Of a stretch of DNA of 64,000 bases, positions 53,201 through 64,000 are shown in pieces; the stretch's first letter is position 1, and each line of letters begins with the position of its first letter. The position numbers and the translations under genes were made by a program. Source of the DNA: Paraspadella gotoi (Eukaryota > Chaetognatha). The DNA lies in contig CM119270.1 in the NCBI GenBank assembly GCA_051294375.1, forward strand, positions 12,492,688 to 12,556,687. Direction: 5' to 3'. The notes beneath the pieces are model-generated. The model was given only the letters and a program-made list of their open reading frames with translations. It did no database searches and was not told the DNA's origin.

Positions 53201-56007
53201 TTGTTTCCTGTATATTATTTTATTGCCTCTAGGTTATTTTCTATATTGCATTGCCTACTATTTTCTTTCTAATTTTGTTCTGATTCTTTTTTTTGGGGAA
53301 TATTCTCCTAATCCAATTCATTTTTTTTTCATTTCCTGTTCCCTTTCCCTCACCTTTTCTTATACTTTTCATTCAAATCAAATTTTCCCCATTTATTTTT
53401 ATTTTTCCTACCTCCCTTTTATTACCTTTTTTTTCGTTTACCAACCCAACTTTCTTCATTTCTTCTTATCCCTCCGAGAATCTTCGCTATAAAGCAGAGA
53501 TAACGGCGCCGTGTTCGTCGTCGTTTGTCGTCGTCCGTCGTCGTCGTCGTCGTCGGAATGAATAACAAACAAAGGATAAGAAACACCTTTCTGTCCCTCG
53601 GATTTATGACGGCGTTGGCCGCCTAATGCGAAAGTCTTGTACAGTAAAGTCAGTTTATGTTAAACAAATCCGCGTTTTTATCGCCGCACGAAAAGACGGA
53701 AAAGCGAACCATTACTAACCGCATTAGGACGAAATATGCCTTCGATGTTTTTTTCCCTTTTTTTTCACTTGTTTTTTTTTGTTTTTTGTTTTTTTTTTTT
53801 TTTTCTCCTTCCCCCCCTCTTACCCGAGCTCTTCTATATTTCTTTTCTCTTGATCTTTTTTTTCTTTTTTGACATTTTCCTTCGTCTTTCTGTTCATTTT
53901 GTCATTTTCTCATTGTTTACTCACATTTTTTTCTCCGATTTGTTATCACGACATCAACGTTATAGATAGAACAATAATTTCGTTTGTATTCGATTCTCTG
54001 ACAGACATAAAAAAAAGAGGCAATGAAATGAAATGACTGCAACGTCGACCGAGAAACTCCTCTTTCTGCAATTTCTGCAATGTTCATTCCATATTCGTCC
54101 CTTCGGGTTTAATAAATTCTAATATTTTGTTTGGTTCGCTTTTTCTTTCTTTTTATTTTTGTTTCGCATCGCTGAGAGACGACGACAGAAACAGCAAGAA
54201 GGAAAAATAGTGATCATAACGACAACAACGAGACCGAGCACAACATCATCGTCATCAACAACACCAATCATTACAAGCTCAGCGGTTCATGGTCGGGAAG
54301 AGAGGTCGCGACGACAACGGCGAAGACGACGACAAAGAAGACGACGAAGACGACGACGACGACATGATCAGTAAACCAAAAATGGCACGGAATACGATAA
54401 CAACCGTAAACAAAGACGAATATGGCAAAAGCCGATGGCAATAACAGGAAGGGGACAAATTGAAAGACCGAGAAGGAATGAAACTCGTACATACTTAATG
54501 GGGAAAGGGTGGCAACAATGACGACAAACGCCATGGAAGCAACAATTGCGACCCCAAGAAACGTAAACAATAACTACAACCGCCCAAAATAAACAATAAC
54601 AACAACGACAAATCAAACCACAATGCTCTTTACTCAGATCATGGCTTGGGAAAGGTCGTCCGCAGAAACTGTTCCCCGTCGAAGTGACGGTGGACGCCGG
54701 CGGCGGGACTGATGACGCTCGTCGTCGTCACGAACAAAAGACAGCGATGGAGAGGACGGAGAGGAGGAGGAGGAGGAGGAGGATGAGGAGGATCTGCAGG
54801 AGATGGAGTCGAAGGGTTTAAAGCTCCTTCGGAGACTGTTTACGATTAGAGCCGAAGAAGTGGAGCGGATAGAGGATGAGGAGCAGCAACTGGGGCGGCT
54901 GGAAACGAAGGGAGAGGAGCGACTGGATTCGCTCGTGCGAAAGTGGGCGTGGCAAGAACATCGAGGGTGAACATCGAAGGAGCACGAGACGAAGGAGATG
55001 AGAAGAGGGTTGGAGGTGGGAGGATGAAGAATCGGGATCAGGGAAAGAGAATCGGGGATCGGGATCGAAATCGGGGATTTAGGGTATCGAGACTCGATTC
55101 CATTCCGCGATCGAATTCGAATCTTTCGATCCATCCTCGTTGAGTGACGACGACGCCGTCGTCGTTGTAGCCTCGTCGCGTCGTCGACGCCCCATCGATT
55201 TTTTCGCGCCGCCGACGCCGGGCGGCGCAGAGTCATCGAACAGTAGGCGTGCCGGGGCGACGCCGCGGGAGACGACGCCGTCTCCCTCGGCGCCTTGGGT
55301 CAACGCCTGGAATAGCGCCGCGTTTTGACGCCGAGTATCTGGCAGCGACTCTATTTCGAGCAACGCTTCGCGGCGCGACGCCGTTCCGGGAGACGAGGTT
55401 CGAAGCGACGACCCGACTGGCAATGCCACTCCGGGCAATGCCATTTCGAGCGGCGCCATTTGGGTGCCGGCTCCATTTTCCTCTTTCTTCCCCTCCCGAA
55501 TTTTTTTTCCTTTTTTTTTTTTTTCTTTTTTTTTCTCTTCGGTTTTTGTCGATCGACTTTTCAGTCGATGAAGAAAAATGTAGAGGGCGGAGAAATCCTT
55601 TGAAGCTTGCCCATTTCGGGAGAAGATGAATTTGTTGTTTACATTATTTTGTTTGTTACATTCCTTGTTTGTTTTGGTAAGGGCCGTTTTTTTTATACTG
55701 CTGTTTAATTTGAAAAAAAAAAACCACAATTTTAGAAATTTAGTATTCCGATTTCGATTTCTGGTTTTTTAAAATAAAATGGCGAAATTTAAACCATTTC
55801 TGGGTGAAATATCTGATACATATATCTTTACCACATATCCGCCGAAATTTAACGGGACAAAAAAAAACCAGCGTTTGCATGACGCGTATCCGGCGGCGTC
55901 CCTTTTCCCCTCTGCAAGCGAGACGCAAAACATAAAAACCGAAAAAAATAAATTAATTTCGCTGAGACGCAATTTTTCATCCAAGGCTGAAGGAGAGTCA
56001 TCTCTTC

Positions 56008-56038
<31 letters not shown>

Positions 56039-56445
56039 CGACGACGACGACGATGAATTTTTTTTTTCGGAATAAAAAATAAATAAAATAAAATGACGTT
56101 TTCTTGAAAAAAAAAATGTGGAGAAATCCAGAAAAAACGAGGAATTCCTGTCGAAAAAAATTTTATGGAAGGAAAAAAAAAAGGTCGTTACTACTCGTTA
56201 TTCACGTCGTCGTCGTCCGTCGTTCATCATCATCTTCGTCGACGTCGTCGTAGTCATAGTATCGGTTGGCATCGTCGTCGTCGTCGTCGTCAGCGACGTA
56301 ACATCGTCGCGTTATCATCACCGGCCACCGCAGGTTTCGCGTGCGCTCGCACGCACATCGGTAGAAATGATAAATCGAGACGAAAAAAAAATCTATGGGA
56401 TCCCCGATTTGTTGTGCGCGTCGTCAGCGGAGCGGCGGCGGCGGA
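50216..56445 (-). pseudogene. Damaged duplicate of the neurexin 5' block
   Basis: Repeats 44,285-50,215 in the same order. The first kilobase has many one- to six-base insertions relative to its partner, and later parts have scattered indels. The copy of the LNS4 exon (about 50,873-51,050) carries several insertions that destroy the frame. The copy of the signal-bearing exon (about 54,640-55,480) is split over several frames, and its donor region lacks bases (TTTACTCAGATC against TTTACCTCGGAGATC). It cannot encode neurexin as written. Assembly of uncorrected long reads next to a finished contig is the simplest reading; a decayed tandem duplicate is the alternative. Confidence 0.85.
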
Positions 56446-56449
56446 GCGG

Positions 56450-56864
56450 AGGCGGTGTCGGCTGCGGCGGCGGCGGCAGCGCACCGACAATAAAACGAAT
56501 ATAGAGTGGAAAAAAAAGTCCAGGGAGACGAGGAATTCGGCTGTCAGATCAGAGGAGAGAGAGAGAGAGAGAGAGAAGGAGAGAGAGAAGTGAGAGAGAG
56601 AGAGAGAGGTTTGCGTGTGTGTACAAAAAAAAACAGTTAAGTATAGATTTTATGAGGTCTCAGTTCTTGATATTCATTTTTTTATATAAAGAAGCGAGTG
56701 ATGAGAAAATCATTTTCAACGCAAGTCCAATGCCTGGACGGCGAAAAAAGGATTTGTTACTTGACGAATAATAAAAATGTTGATTAATTTGGAAACGAGA
56801 TAGAGCAAGGGAGATAGAGAGAGAAAGAAAAAAGAAGAGAGGAGGAGAGAGAGAGAGAGAGAAT

Positions 56865-56902
<38 letters not shown>

Positions 56903-57075
56903 GAGAGAGAGAGAGAGAAGGAAAGAGTGTTAGACTGGCGATTGTAATACGTGGAAGAAACAGATTCTGGAGCTCGAGAGCGAGGACAGAGATGAGGAGG
57001 AACACGGCGACGCGTCGAAAGGAGGAGGAGGAAGAGCGAGCCGAACGGAAGAGGAAGGGAAAGGGAAAGTGGAGA
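56450..57075. repeat. Third duplicate block, copy 1
   Basis: From GAGGCGGTGTCGGCTGCGG to about GAAAGTGGAGAG this matches 57,495-58,105 except for indels and different GA microsatellite lengths. It continues directly from the preceding damaged neurexin block. No coding region is seen. Confidence 0.85.
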
Positions 57076-57202
57076 GCAGATGAGAGAGAAGAGAGAGAGA
57101 GAGAGAGAGATGGAGAGAGGAGAGAGAGAGAGAGAGAGACTCTGGGAGGAAGGAGAGATTATGACGGTGAGAAAGGAAGAGGAAGGAGAGAGAGAGAGAG
57201 AA

Positions 57203-57233
<31 letters not shown>

Positions 57234-57241
57234 GAGAGAGA

Positions 57242-57273
<32 letters not shown>

Positions 57274-57280
57274 CAGGAGC
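56838..57280 (+). repeat. (GA)n microsatellites
   Basis: Several GA runs (56,838-56,925 and 57,080-57,280) separated by short purine-rich segments, followed by CT runs at 57,359-57,450 before a gap. Confidence 0.95.
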
Positions 57281-57356
57281 GAGGTAGGTCGACTGTCGAC
57301 GAATTAAATTCCCGTCGAAGGACGCAGGGAGAGTGAACAGAGTTGCGTATTTTTTT

Positions 57357-57424
<68 letters not shown>

Positions 57425-57469
57425 TTCTCCTCTCTCTCCTCTCTCTCTCACCTTCCCCCTCCTCCCCAC

Positions 57470-57494
57470 NNNNNNNNNNNNNNNNNNNNNNNNN
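57470..57494. other. Assembly gap (25 N)
   Basis: Exactly 25 N between the two copies of the third duplicate block. Confidence 1.
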
Positions 57495-57596
57495 GAGGCG
57501 GTGTCGGCTGCGGCGGCGGCGGCAGCGGCACCGACAATAAAACGAAATATAGAGTGGAAAAAAAAAGTCCAGGGAGACGAGGAATTCGGCTGTCAG

Positions 57597-57665
<69 letters not shown>

Positions 57666-57880
57666 TTGTACAAAAAAAAAACAGTTAAGTATAGATTTTA
57701 TGAGGTCCTCAGTTCTTGATATTCATTTTTTTATTATAAAGAAGCGAGTGATGAGAAAATCATTTTCAACGCAAGTCCAATGCCTGGACGGCGAAAAAAG
57801 GATTGTTTACTGACGAATAATAAAAATGTTGATTAATTGAAAACGAGATAGAGCAAGGGAGATAGAGAGAGAAAGAAAAA

Positions 57881-57960
<80 letters not shown>

Positions 57961-58105
57961 AGAGAAGGAAAGAGTGTTAGACTGGCGATTGTAATACGTG
58001 GAGAAACAGATTCTGGAGCTCGAGAGCGAGACAGAGATGAGGAGGAACACGCGACGCGTCGAAAGGAGGAGGAGGAAAGAGCGAGCCAACGGAAGAGGAA
58101 GGGAA
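57495..58105. repeat. Third duplicate block, copy 2
   Basis: Partner of 56,450-57,075. It begins at the edge of the 25-N gap and contains GA runs at 57,600-57,659 and 57,880-57,964. Confidence 0.85.
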
Positions 58106-59492
58106 AAGGAAGTGGAGAGATGCAGACGTTTGATGAGATGAAGATAGAGTAGTGAGAGGATTGTATGGAGATGAGATAACTCCAACGATTCTACATTGGT
58201 GGACCCTTTTGCCACCATTCACCGACATGTGATGATTGATTCCAAAGTTGACTCTTTTAGATTTGAGATTTTCGCCCGGTAATCCTCGACAATTTGTCAA
58301 GGATTTATCCATCTTCCTTCTCTATCATGCTGCTCACAGATGCGGCTCATATAAGAGTCTCCATCGTAGTCGATGTTTTTTTAGTCGTCGCTTACTCGTC
58401 TTACTTTTTTTTCGCCGAATGATTAGCGTTTGGAGGAAAAAGATAAGGAATTAAAGGTGCGAGCGAGAGTGAGACAGAGACGGCATAACGAAAATCGAGA
58501 GGACATATAACGAAACGGTGGAGTTAGGAGAATGAGACGAGGAAATGTAAATTGGACGATTCGGAATTAATATTTATATTTTTTTTAAGTTAAGAGAGAA
58601 AGTGGAGAAAGAATGAGTGAGAAAATTCCATCTCCACATTTCTGATGATCCATTTTTCTCCGCCGCAAATTAATTGACTTTTTTACGCAATGTTGTATTT
58701 TTTTTACGAAAGCTAAAAAAAATACGAATTATACAATATTAATAAGAAAAAGCCCAAAACAATCTCCCCCCCCTTCCACGCGCCGGCGTGAGCCAGTGAA
58801 TCGTTTGAGAGGCTTCCGCTTCACAATCACCCGTAATCAATCTGAATCTCCATTCATCTCCGAGAAGGAAAAGCGTAAACATAAAGACAGAAAGACAGAG
58901 AGACCAGAGAGACAGAGAGACAGAGAGACAGGGCCGCTCGTTTCTCGTCTCGAACGCCTCGAGTTACGAATATAAATCGACAACCATTTTCGAGCGTCGA
59001 CCTTCGGACGGCTTTTTTTTCGTTCCCTGTTTTGATGGTCAGAGTATTTAATAAATCTGTCAACGTCTTTTATGCAATATCATTTAGGCGTCTTTATGCT
59101 GTTTAATAATTCTGTCGCTCCGTAGTTAACGTCTTTTAAACAGCTTTTTGCGGCTCACTGTTTGAAATCTGTCGATATCTTTCCTTCAATGACCTTTAAA
59201 CAGCTTTTTGTCGGTCAGAGCTTTCGATAAAAGTGTAAATATCGTTAATGCATTGTCGGTGTCATTAAATATCATTTTAAGTGTCTCACCGTTTCTAGAG
59301 ACGGAATTTTAAATCATTTTGTAAACACGTAAGAAAATCATTTTAGGCAAATTCTAATTTCAATTTTCAAATTTCTATCTCTCAAATTTCAATTTTCAAA
59401 TTAATTTAATTCAATTTGTTAATTATTTTTAGTCATAATATTTAAAGTTTCTATTTATCTCTGTTGTATATTAATCAAATTGATTACAAGAA

Positions 59493-59591
<99 letters not shown>

Positions 59592-60659
59592 TCACTTACT
59601 CTCTTTGACCAAATTTCACTTCTTTTCACAACTTACTCAATCTGGCCTTATCTAAAATCTGTCCTCACCACCAATCACTGTCTTTCTCAATTCTTTGTTG
59701 GAAACTTTGAACTTTCTCTCTCTCTCTCACACTCTCAGACTTTTCGTTAACACAACAATTTTTCTGAACATTCAAACTGTCTCAAGCCCTGATTAAGACG
59801 AGTCAAATTATGTCTGCTAATTAAAAATAAAAATCGTTGTTCACAAATATACTAAATTCTTTGTAAGGCAAATTCAAATAAGTTAATTACTGTTATCTCT
59901 TCTTAGTTATTATTTAATATTCATACTCTCAAATCAACATTTAAATCATATTCGGAAAAATATTTTCCTGTCTAATCTACTGTAACTTACATTATCAAGA
60001 TTAGTAATCATAATCGCGAATGTATATTTTTCCAAAATCTCCAAAGTCATTATTCTCTTCCGAAGTGGCCTTTCATGTCAAAGCATATATTGCTTCGCCT
60101 AGACGCCCGTCTCCGTTTCCTAAGGAGAGAGAGAGAGAGATAGAGAGAGAGAGGGAGAGGGAAAAGGAAAGATACGAAAATAACTTTGGGGTAACGTGCC
60201 TTCATTTCCTTTACTGCTCAATAAGAATACGGCTTCTTTCTTCTTTTTTATTTCTTTTCTTTTTTCCTTTTCTGTTTTTTTTCCTCCCTTTCTCGTTACC
60301 TACAGCATCCCGCTTTTTTACGACTTCTCTCTTTCTCTCGGCTTCTCCACTTTCCCATTCCTCGTGGTAACTTACTTTTTTCTCAAATCTTTTCTTTGAC
60401 TTTCCTGGTAATACAACTTGTATGAGCTGTTTTACTTTTTTAGAGAGAAAAGCATCTTGTTTTGCTCACCGTTTTCGTTTAATGTTTTTTTTTCCTTCCA
60501 TGTTTTTCCCTTAAGTTTTTTTCCTGCCTTTTTTCTTAGCCTTAAATCTTTGATGGCGTCATTCATCCATCCTCCTACAGGTTTATTGAATCAGCAATGT
60601 TCGTCTTCATTGCCACATCACGCCATTTAAATCTGTTCATCCCATTCAAAGACAATTTA
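58106..60659. other. No gene seen; repeat-containing DNA
   Basis: AT-rich, with a CT microsatellite at 59,494-59,592, a short GA run at 60,125-60,160 and loosely repeated segments around CAGCTTTTTG (59,130-59,220). This would be upstream or intronic to neurexin if the long form extends past the window. Confidence 0.45.
59494..59592 (+). repeat. (CT)n microsatellite
   Basis: About 98 bases of nearly pure CT. Confidence 0.97.
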
Positions 60660-61290
60660 CCTGCCACACCCCATCCCACCTCACCTTCTCCCATCCCATC
60701 CCACCTCACCTCCTCCCATCTCATCCCAGCTCACCTCCTCCCATCCCATTCCAGAATCTCCTATCTCACCTTACTTATTCCCATNNNNNNNNNNNNNNNN
60801 NNNNNNNNNNNNNNNNNNNNNNNNNNNNNNNNNNNNNNNNNNNNNNNNNNNNNNNNNNAAAGAGAAGAGATGAGGTGAAGTGGGATGAGAATGGGGGAAG
60901 TGAAGTGGGATGAGATGGAAGAGGTTGAGGTGGGATGAGATGGGGGGAGGTGAGGTGGGATGAGAATGGAGGAGGTTGAGGTGGGATGAGAATGGGGAGA
61001 GTGAGGTGGGATGAGATGGAGGAGGTTTGAGGTGGGATAGATGGGGGAGGTGAGGTGGGATTGGATGGGATATTCCTGGATGGGATGGGATTAAGGTGAG
61101 CTGGGATGGGATGGGAGGAGATGAGGTGGATGGGATGGGAGATTCCTGATGGGATGGGAGTATAGGTGAGCTGGGATGAGATGGGACAGGGTGAGGTGGG
61201 ATGAAGAGATTCTGGAATGGATGGGAGGAGGTGAGCTGGGATGAGACTCACCTCCTACCATCTCATCCCCCCTCATCCCATCCCATCCAC
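60660..61290. repeat. Fold-back GGGATGAG-type minisatellite
   Basis: Irregular tandem units of about 24-28 bases built from GGGATGAGATGG and GAGGTGAGGTG. Left of the gap the array is in C-strand orientation (60,660-60,784). Right of it the array is in G-strand orientation (60,859-61,247), then flips again. CCAGCTCACCTCCTCCCATC at 60,727-60,746 has its reverse complement, with a small indel, at 61,215-61,241, so the two arms form one inverted repeat. Confidence 0.85.
60785..60858. other. Assembly gap (74 N)
   Basis: Run of N inside the fold-back minisatellite. Confidence 1.
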
Positions 61291-61745
61291 AGTCATCAGA
61301 CGCATCCTTGCTTCGGCCGGTTCGACCTGTCTACGATTTAATAGCTTTTCCCCTCTTCCCTAAGCGCCCTGCCTAATAACGCAACTTTCAACCTGGCTTC
61401 TTACGACTCGTTTCCTCGAGTTTTATTTCCTCGTCCTTTTTTTTCTTTTTTTTTTCTCTCTATCTTTACCTCGATCCTTCCTTTCCTTTCCTCCCTCTTC
61501 CTCCTTATCTTTATATCCCCCGATTTTAAAACCAATTTTATTCACTTTTTTGAATTTTCACCCTCAACGCCCTCTCTCTCCCTACGTCCGAGCACGCGCG
61601 ATTTCACGCGACTTTAAATGACATAATTTATGTTTTGGCATCGCGCCACGCCCACTTCCGGGGCGGCGGGGCGACCTTGGAGCCCGTGCATATTTCATGA
61701 AGGCGTCGTCGTCGGAATCTCCCGGGCAACTACCTTTCTCTCTCG
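61291..61745. other. No gene seen; GC-rich patch
   Basis: Pyrimidine-rich DNA followed by a patch at 61,640-61,690 with CCACGCCCACTTCCGGGGCG, which resembles GC-box and ETS sites of TATA-less promoters. No transcript can be tied to it. Confidence 0.3.
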
Positions 61746-61770
61746 NNNNNNNNNNNNNNNNNNNNNNNNN
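61746..61770. other. Assembly gap (25 N)
   Basis: Exactly 25 N at the left edge of the large palindrome. Confidence 1.
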
Positions 61771-62343
61771 TTTTAAATATTACAGGTCTTTTGTCCTCCC
61801 TTGTGTAAATGCCAATGTCTCCTTCTTTTTGACAGAATCTGCCACTCGGTCGTTCGCCTCTATCAACCGGTGAGCAGTTTTTGTTCAAGTGTGGCGACGT
61901 TCTCAGTCATCTTTTATCGATTTTATTTACATTTTATATTTAAGAATTATTCGTAAAACTTGGATCAGGTTGACGTTGACGTGTTTTTTTTACGCAAGGA
62001 AAATTCTAAAATTGATTTCTTCCTCAGACTTTCTTTTCCATTTCGGCCTCAATATATCCGTCATGTCATCTCGCGTCCTCTGATATGTTCATTTTCTCTC
62101 TCCTTCGCCTTGTCCATCTCTCCCTCCCTGTCATCTCCTCCTTTCCCTGTCTAGTCTGTCTTCTTCGTCTAATTCGTCTTCCGACTTTCGTCGTCTCTCC
62201 GCGGCTCGAATATCAAGAAAAAGGGAGAAAAAAATCCATTTTCCATTTCTCTTTTTTTTTCCCCGGAGTTTCCGGGCAGATTGAAGTCCGAAACCTCGAC
62301 GGAGCGGTCCGTCGGGCAAGAAGAGGAGAGAGAGAGAGAGGAG

Positions 62344-62397
<54 letters not shown>

Positions 62398-62935
62398 AGA
62401 GAGAGAGAAACGAGACGCTAGCGAGAGCGAAGAGAGAGGAGACGAAAAAAAAAAGAGAAAATGGAAAATGGATTTTTTTTTCTCCCTTTTTCTTTTTTAT
62501 ATTCGAGGCCGCGGAGAGACGACGAAAGTCGGGAAGACGATAGACGAAGAAGACAGACTAGACAGGGAAAGGAGGAGATGACAAGGGAAGGGAGAGATGA
62601 CAAGGGAAGGGAGAGAGAAAATGACATCAGAGACGCGAGATGACATGACGGGAGAATGAGGCGAAATGGGAAAAGAAAGTTCTGAGGAAGAAATCAATTT
62701 AGAATTTTCCTTGCGGTAAAAAAAAAAAACGTCAAACGTCAACCTGATCCAAGTTTTACGAATAATTCTTAAATATAAAATGTAAATAAAATCGATAAAA
62801 GATGAGAGAACGTCGCCACACTTGAACAAAACTGTCACCGGTTGATAGAGGCGAACGACCGAGTGGCGATTCTGTCAAAAAGAAGGAGATTGGCATTTAC
62901 ACAAGGGAGGACAAAGACCTGTAATATTTAAAAAG
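61771..62935. repeat. Large palindrome with ~490-base arms
   Basis: Left arm 61,771-62,261 and right arm 62,450-62,935 are reverse complements apart from scattered indels; for instance CTTGGATCAGGTTGACGT on the left and ACGTCAACCTGATCCAAG on the right. The 190-base centre holds a GA run (62,325-62,398). The left arm contains a possible 36-base plus-strand exon (acceptor TTTTTGACAG, donor GTGAGC) near 61,838-61,873. Confidence 0.88.
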
Positions 62936-63091
62936 GAGGAAAAGGGGGGAAAAAGCAAGAATGACTTTGAACTTTTGAAGACGTAGAAATAGGGCAGACA
63001 TCGAAGGAAGAAGAGAACCGAAGAAGAGGAAAAGAAAATCTAAAATCGGGGAAAGAGGAAAGGAGGAAGGGGAAAAGGGGAAGGAGAATGG

Positions 63092-63101
63092 NNNNNNNNN
63101 N
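63092..63101. other. Assembly gap (10 N)
   Basis: Ten N in purine-rich sequence. Confidence 1.
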
Positions 63102-63453
63102 GGCGGAAAACCTTAAAAGTCTCGGCGAAGACTCGAACAAAGTCGCGATCTCCGATTTGTCTGCTTAACCGGAAGCCCACACTGCGGCGGCTGAGACAGC
63201 TGCGGCAACTGCGTCGCAACTGCGGCAACCACGGCTGCGGGAGTTGACCCCAGCGCCGCCATAAAAAAACAAACTGTTCGCGCCGAGGACGAAAAAGCAA
63301 ATCTTCTTCCCGGAGGCGGCGGCGGCGGCGTCGGCGGTGGCGGAAAAGGAAACAACCCGACGCCTGCAACTCGGATTGATGCAGCCAAAGTGCAATAAAA
63401 CGATTTCAAAACGCAAGACGCGTTCAGGCGAAATAAATAAAAGAACAAAGGAC

Positions 63454-63575
63454 GAAACTCGGAATCCAACTTAACCAACAGAAACTAGGAATCCAACTTA
63501 ACCAACAGAAACTCGGAATCCAACTTAACCAAAAGAAACTCGGAATCCAACTTAACCAACAGAAACTCCCAACAA
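63454..63575. repeat. 27-base tandem repeat, 4.5 units
   Basis: Units of exactly 27 bases (GAAACTCGGAATCCAACTTA plus ACCAACA) begin at 63,454, 63,481, 63,508, 63,535 and 63,562, the last cut by divergence and a gap. As 27 is a multiple of three, the minus strand reads a 9-residue repeat LLVKLDSEF, but nothing else supports coding. Confidence 0.9.
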
Positions 63576-63857
63576 NNNNNNNNNNNNNNNNNNNNNNNNN
63601 NNNNNNNNNNNNNNNNNNNNNNNNNNNNNNNNNNNNNNNNNNNNNNNNNNNNNNNNNNNNNNNNNNNNNNNNNNNNNNNNNNNNNNNNNNNNNNNNNNNN
63701 NNNNNNNNNNNNNNNNNNNNNNNNNNNNNNNNNNNNNNNNNNNNNNNNNNNNNNNNNNNNNNNNNNNNNNNNNNNNNNNNNNNNNNNNNNNNNNNNNNNN
63801 NNNNNNNNNNNNNNNNNNNNNNNNNNNNNNNNNNNNNNNNNNNNNNNNNNNNNNNNN
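63576..63857. other. Assembly gap (282 N)
   Basis: Run of N directly after the 27-base tandem repeat. Confidence 1.
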
Positions 63858-63949
63858 AAAAAAAAACGGCGCGGCGTCAACCCAAAGGATCAACTACTTC
63901 GCCACGAGACTATTTTTAACCGCGGCTTTACGTCTACCGGGCGAGATGC
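63858..63949 (+). other. Possible exon end, unknown gene
   Basis: After the gap one plus-strand frame reads STQRINYFATRLFLTAALRL and on to a GTGAGG donor at about 63,950. It is short, its 5' side is missing, and I recognise no family. Confidence 0.2.
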
Positions 63950-64000
63950 ACGGTGAGGAAAAGAAAGAAAGAAAAAACCTCCCTCTACTCGCGAAACATT

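Noticed and set aside
56863-57336. Long Glu/Arg open frames over the GA runs
   Set aside because: They are translations of a dinucleotide microsatellite, open in several frames on both strands, without splice sites or conserved content.

Overview
This is nuclear DNA of an invertebrate animal, most likely an arthropod. Genes are split into many short GT-AG exons. Exons are GC-rich with GC-rich third codon positions, and introns are AT-rich. The recognisable proteins are animal synaptic or membrane proteins, and the neurexin tail ends in KEWYV, as I recall for arthropod neurexin-1. I cannot name the species. The sequence is a draft scaffold with eight runs of N (two of exactly 10 and two of exactly 25) and several long near-copies that look like assembly errors.

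Layout. 1-5,820 is a damaged second copy of the middle of an IQSEC gene. 6,071-21,529 (+) holds the readable IQSEC/schizo gene (Arf GEF with Sec7 and PH domains); 20 exons join without a phase error from 7,403 to a stop at 21,529. 21,530-24,390 is a convergent intergenic stretch. 24,391-26,034 (-) is a complete four-exon DHHC palmitoyltransferase of the Dnz1 type. 26,035-29,845 separates two divergent genes and holds a CRE/CCAAT promoter candidate and a run of hairpins. 29,846-34,320 (+) is a complete eight-exon, 730-residue seven-pass membrane protein resembling vertebrate PRRT3/PRRT4. 34,321-37,224 is convergent intergenic DNA with an 881-base gap. 37,225-49,260 (-) is neurexin, seen from an internal signal-peptide-like exon to the C-terminal PDZ ligand: LNS4, LNS5, EGF3, LNS6, stalk, membrane helix, tail. 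50,216-56,445 is a damaged copy of the 5' part of that locus. 56,450-64,000 is repeat-rich, with a third local duplication, two large fold-back structures, microsatellites and gaps, and no gene I can name.

How the genes relate. IQSEC (postsynaptic Arf activation), neurexin (presynaptic adhesion) and a palmitoyltransferase of a group that modifies synaptic proteins lie within 45 kb. This is a suggestive neighbourhood, but nothing in the sequence shows co-regulation.

I found no convincing new multi-gene system. The observations most worth checking are the hairpin cluster at 27,015-27,188, the intragenic start of a short neurexin, the MITE-like nested fold-back at 9,259-9,754, and the pattern of insertion-ridden duplicate blocks, which would mislead any automatic annotation of paralogues here.
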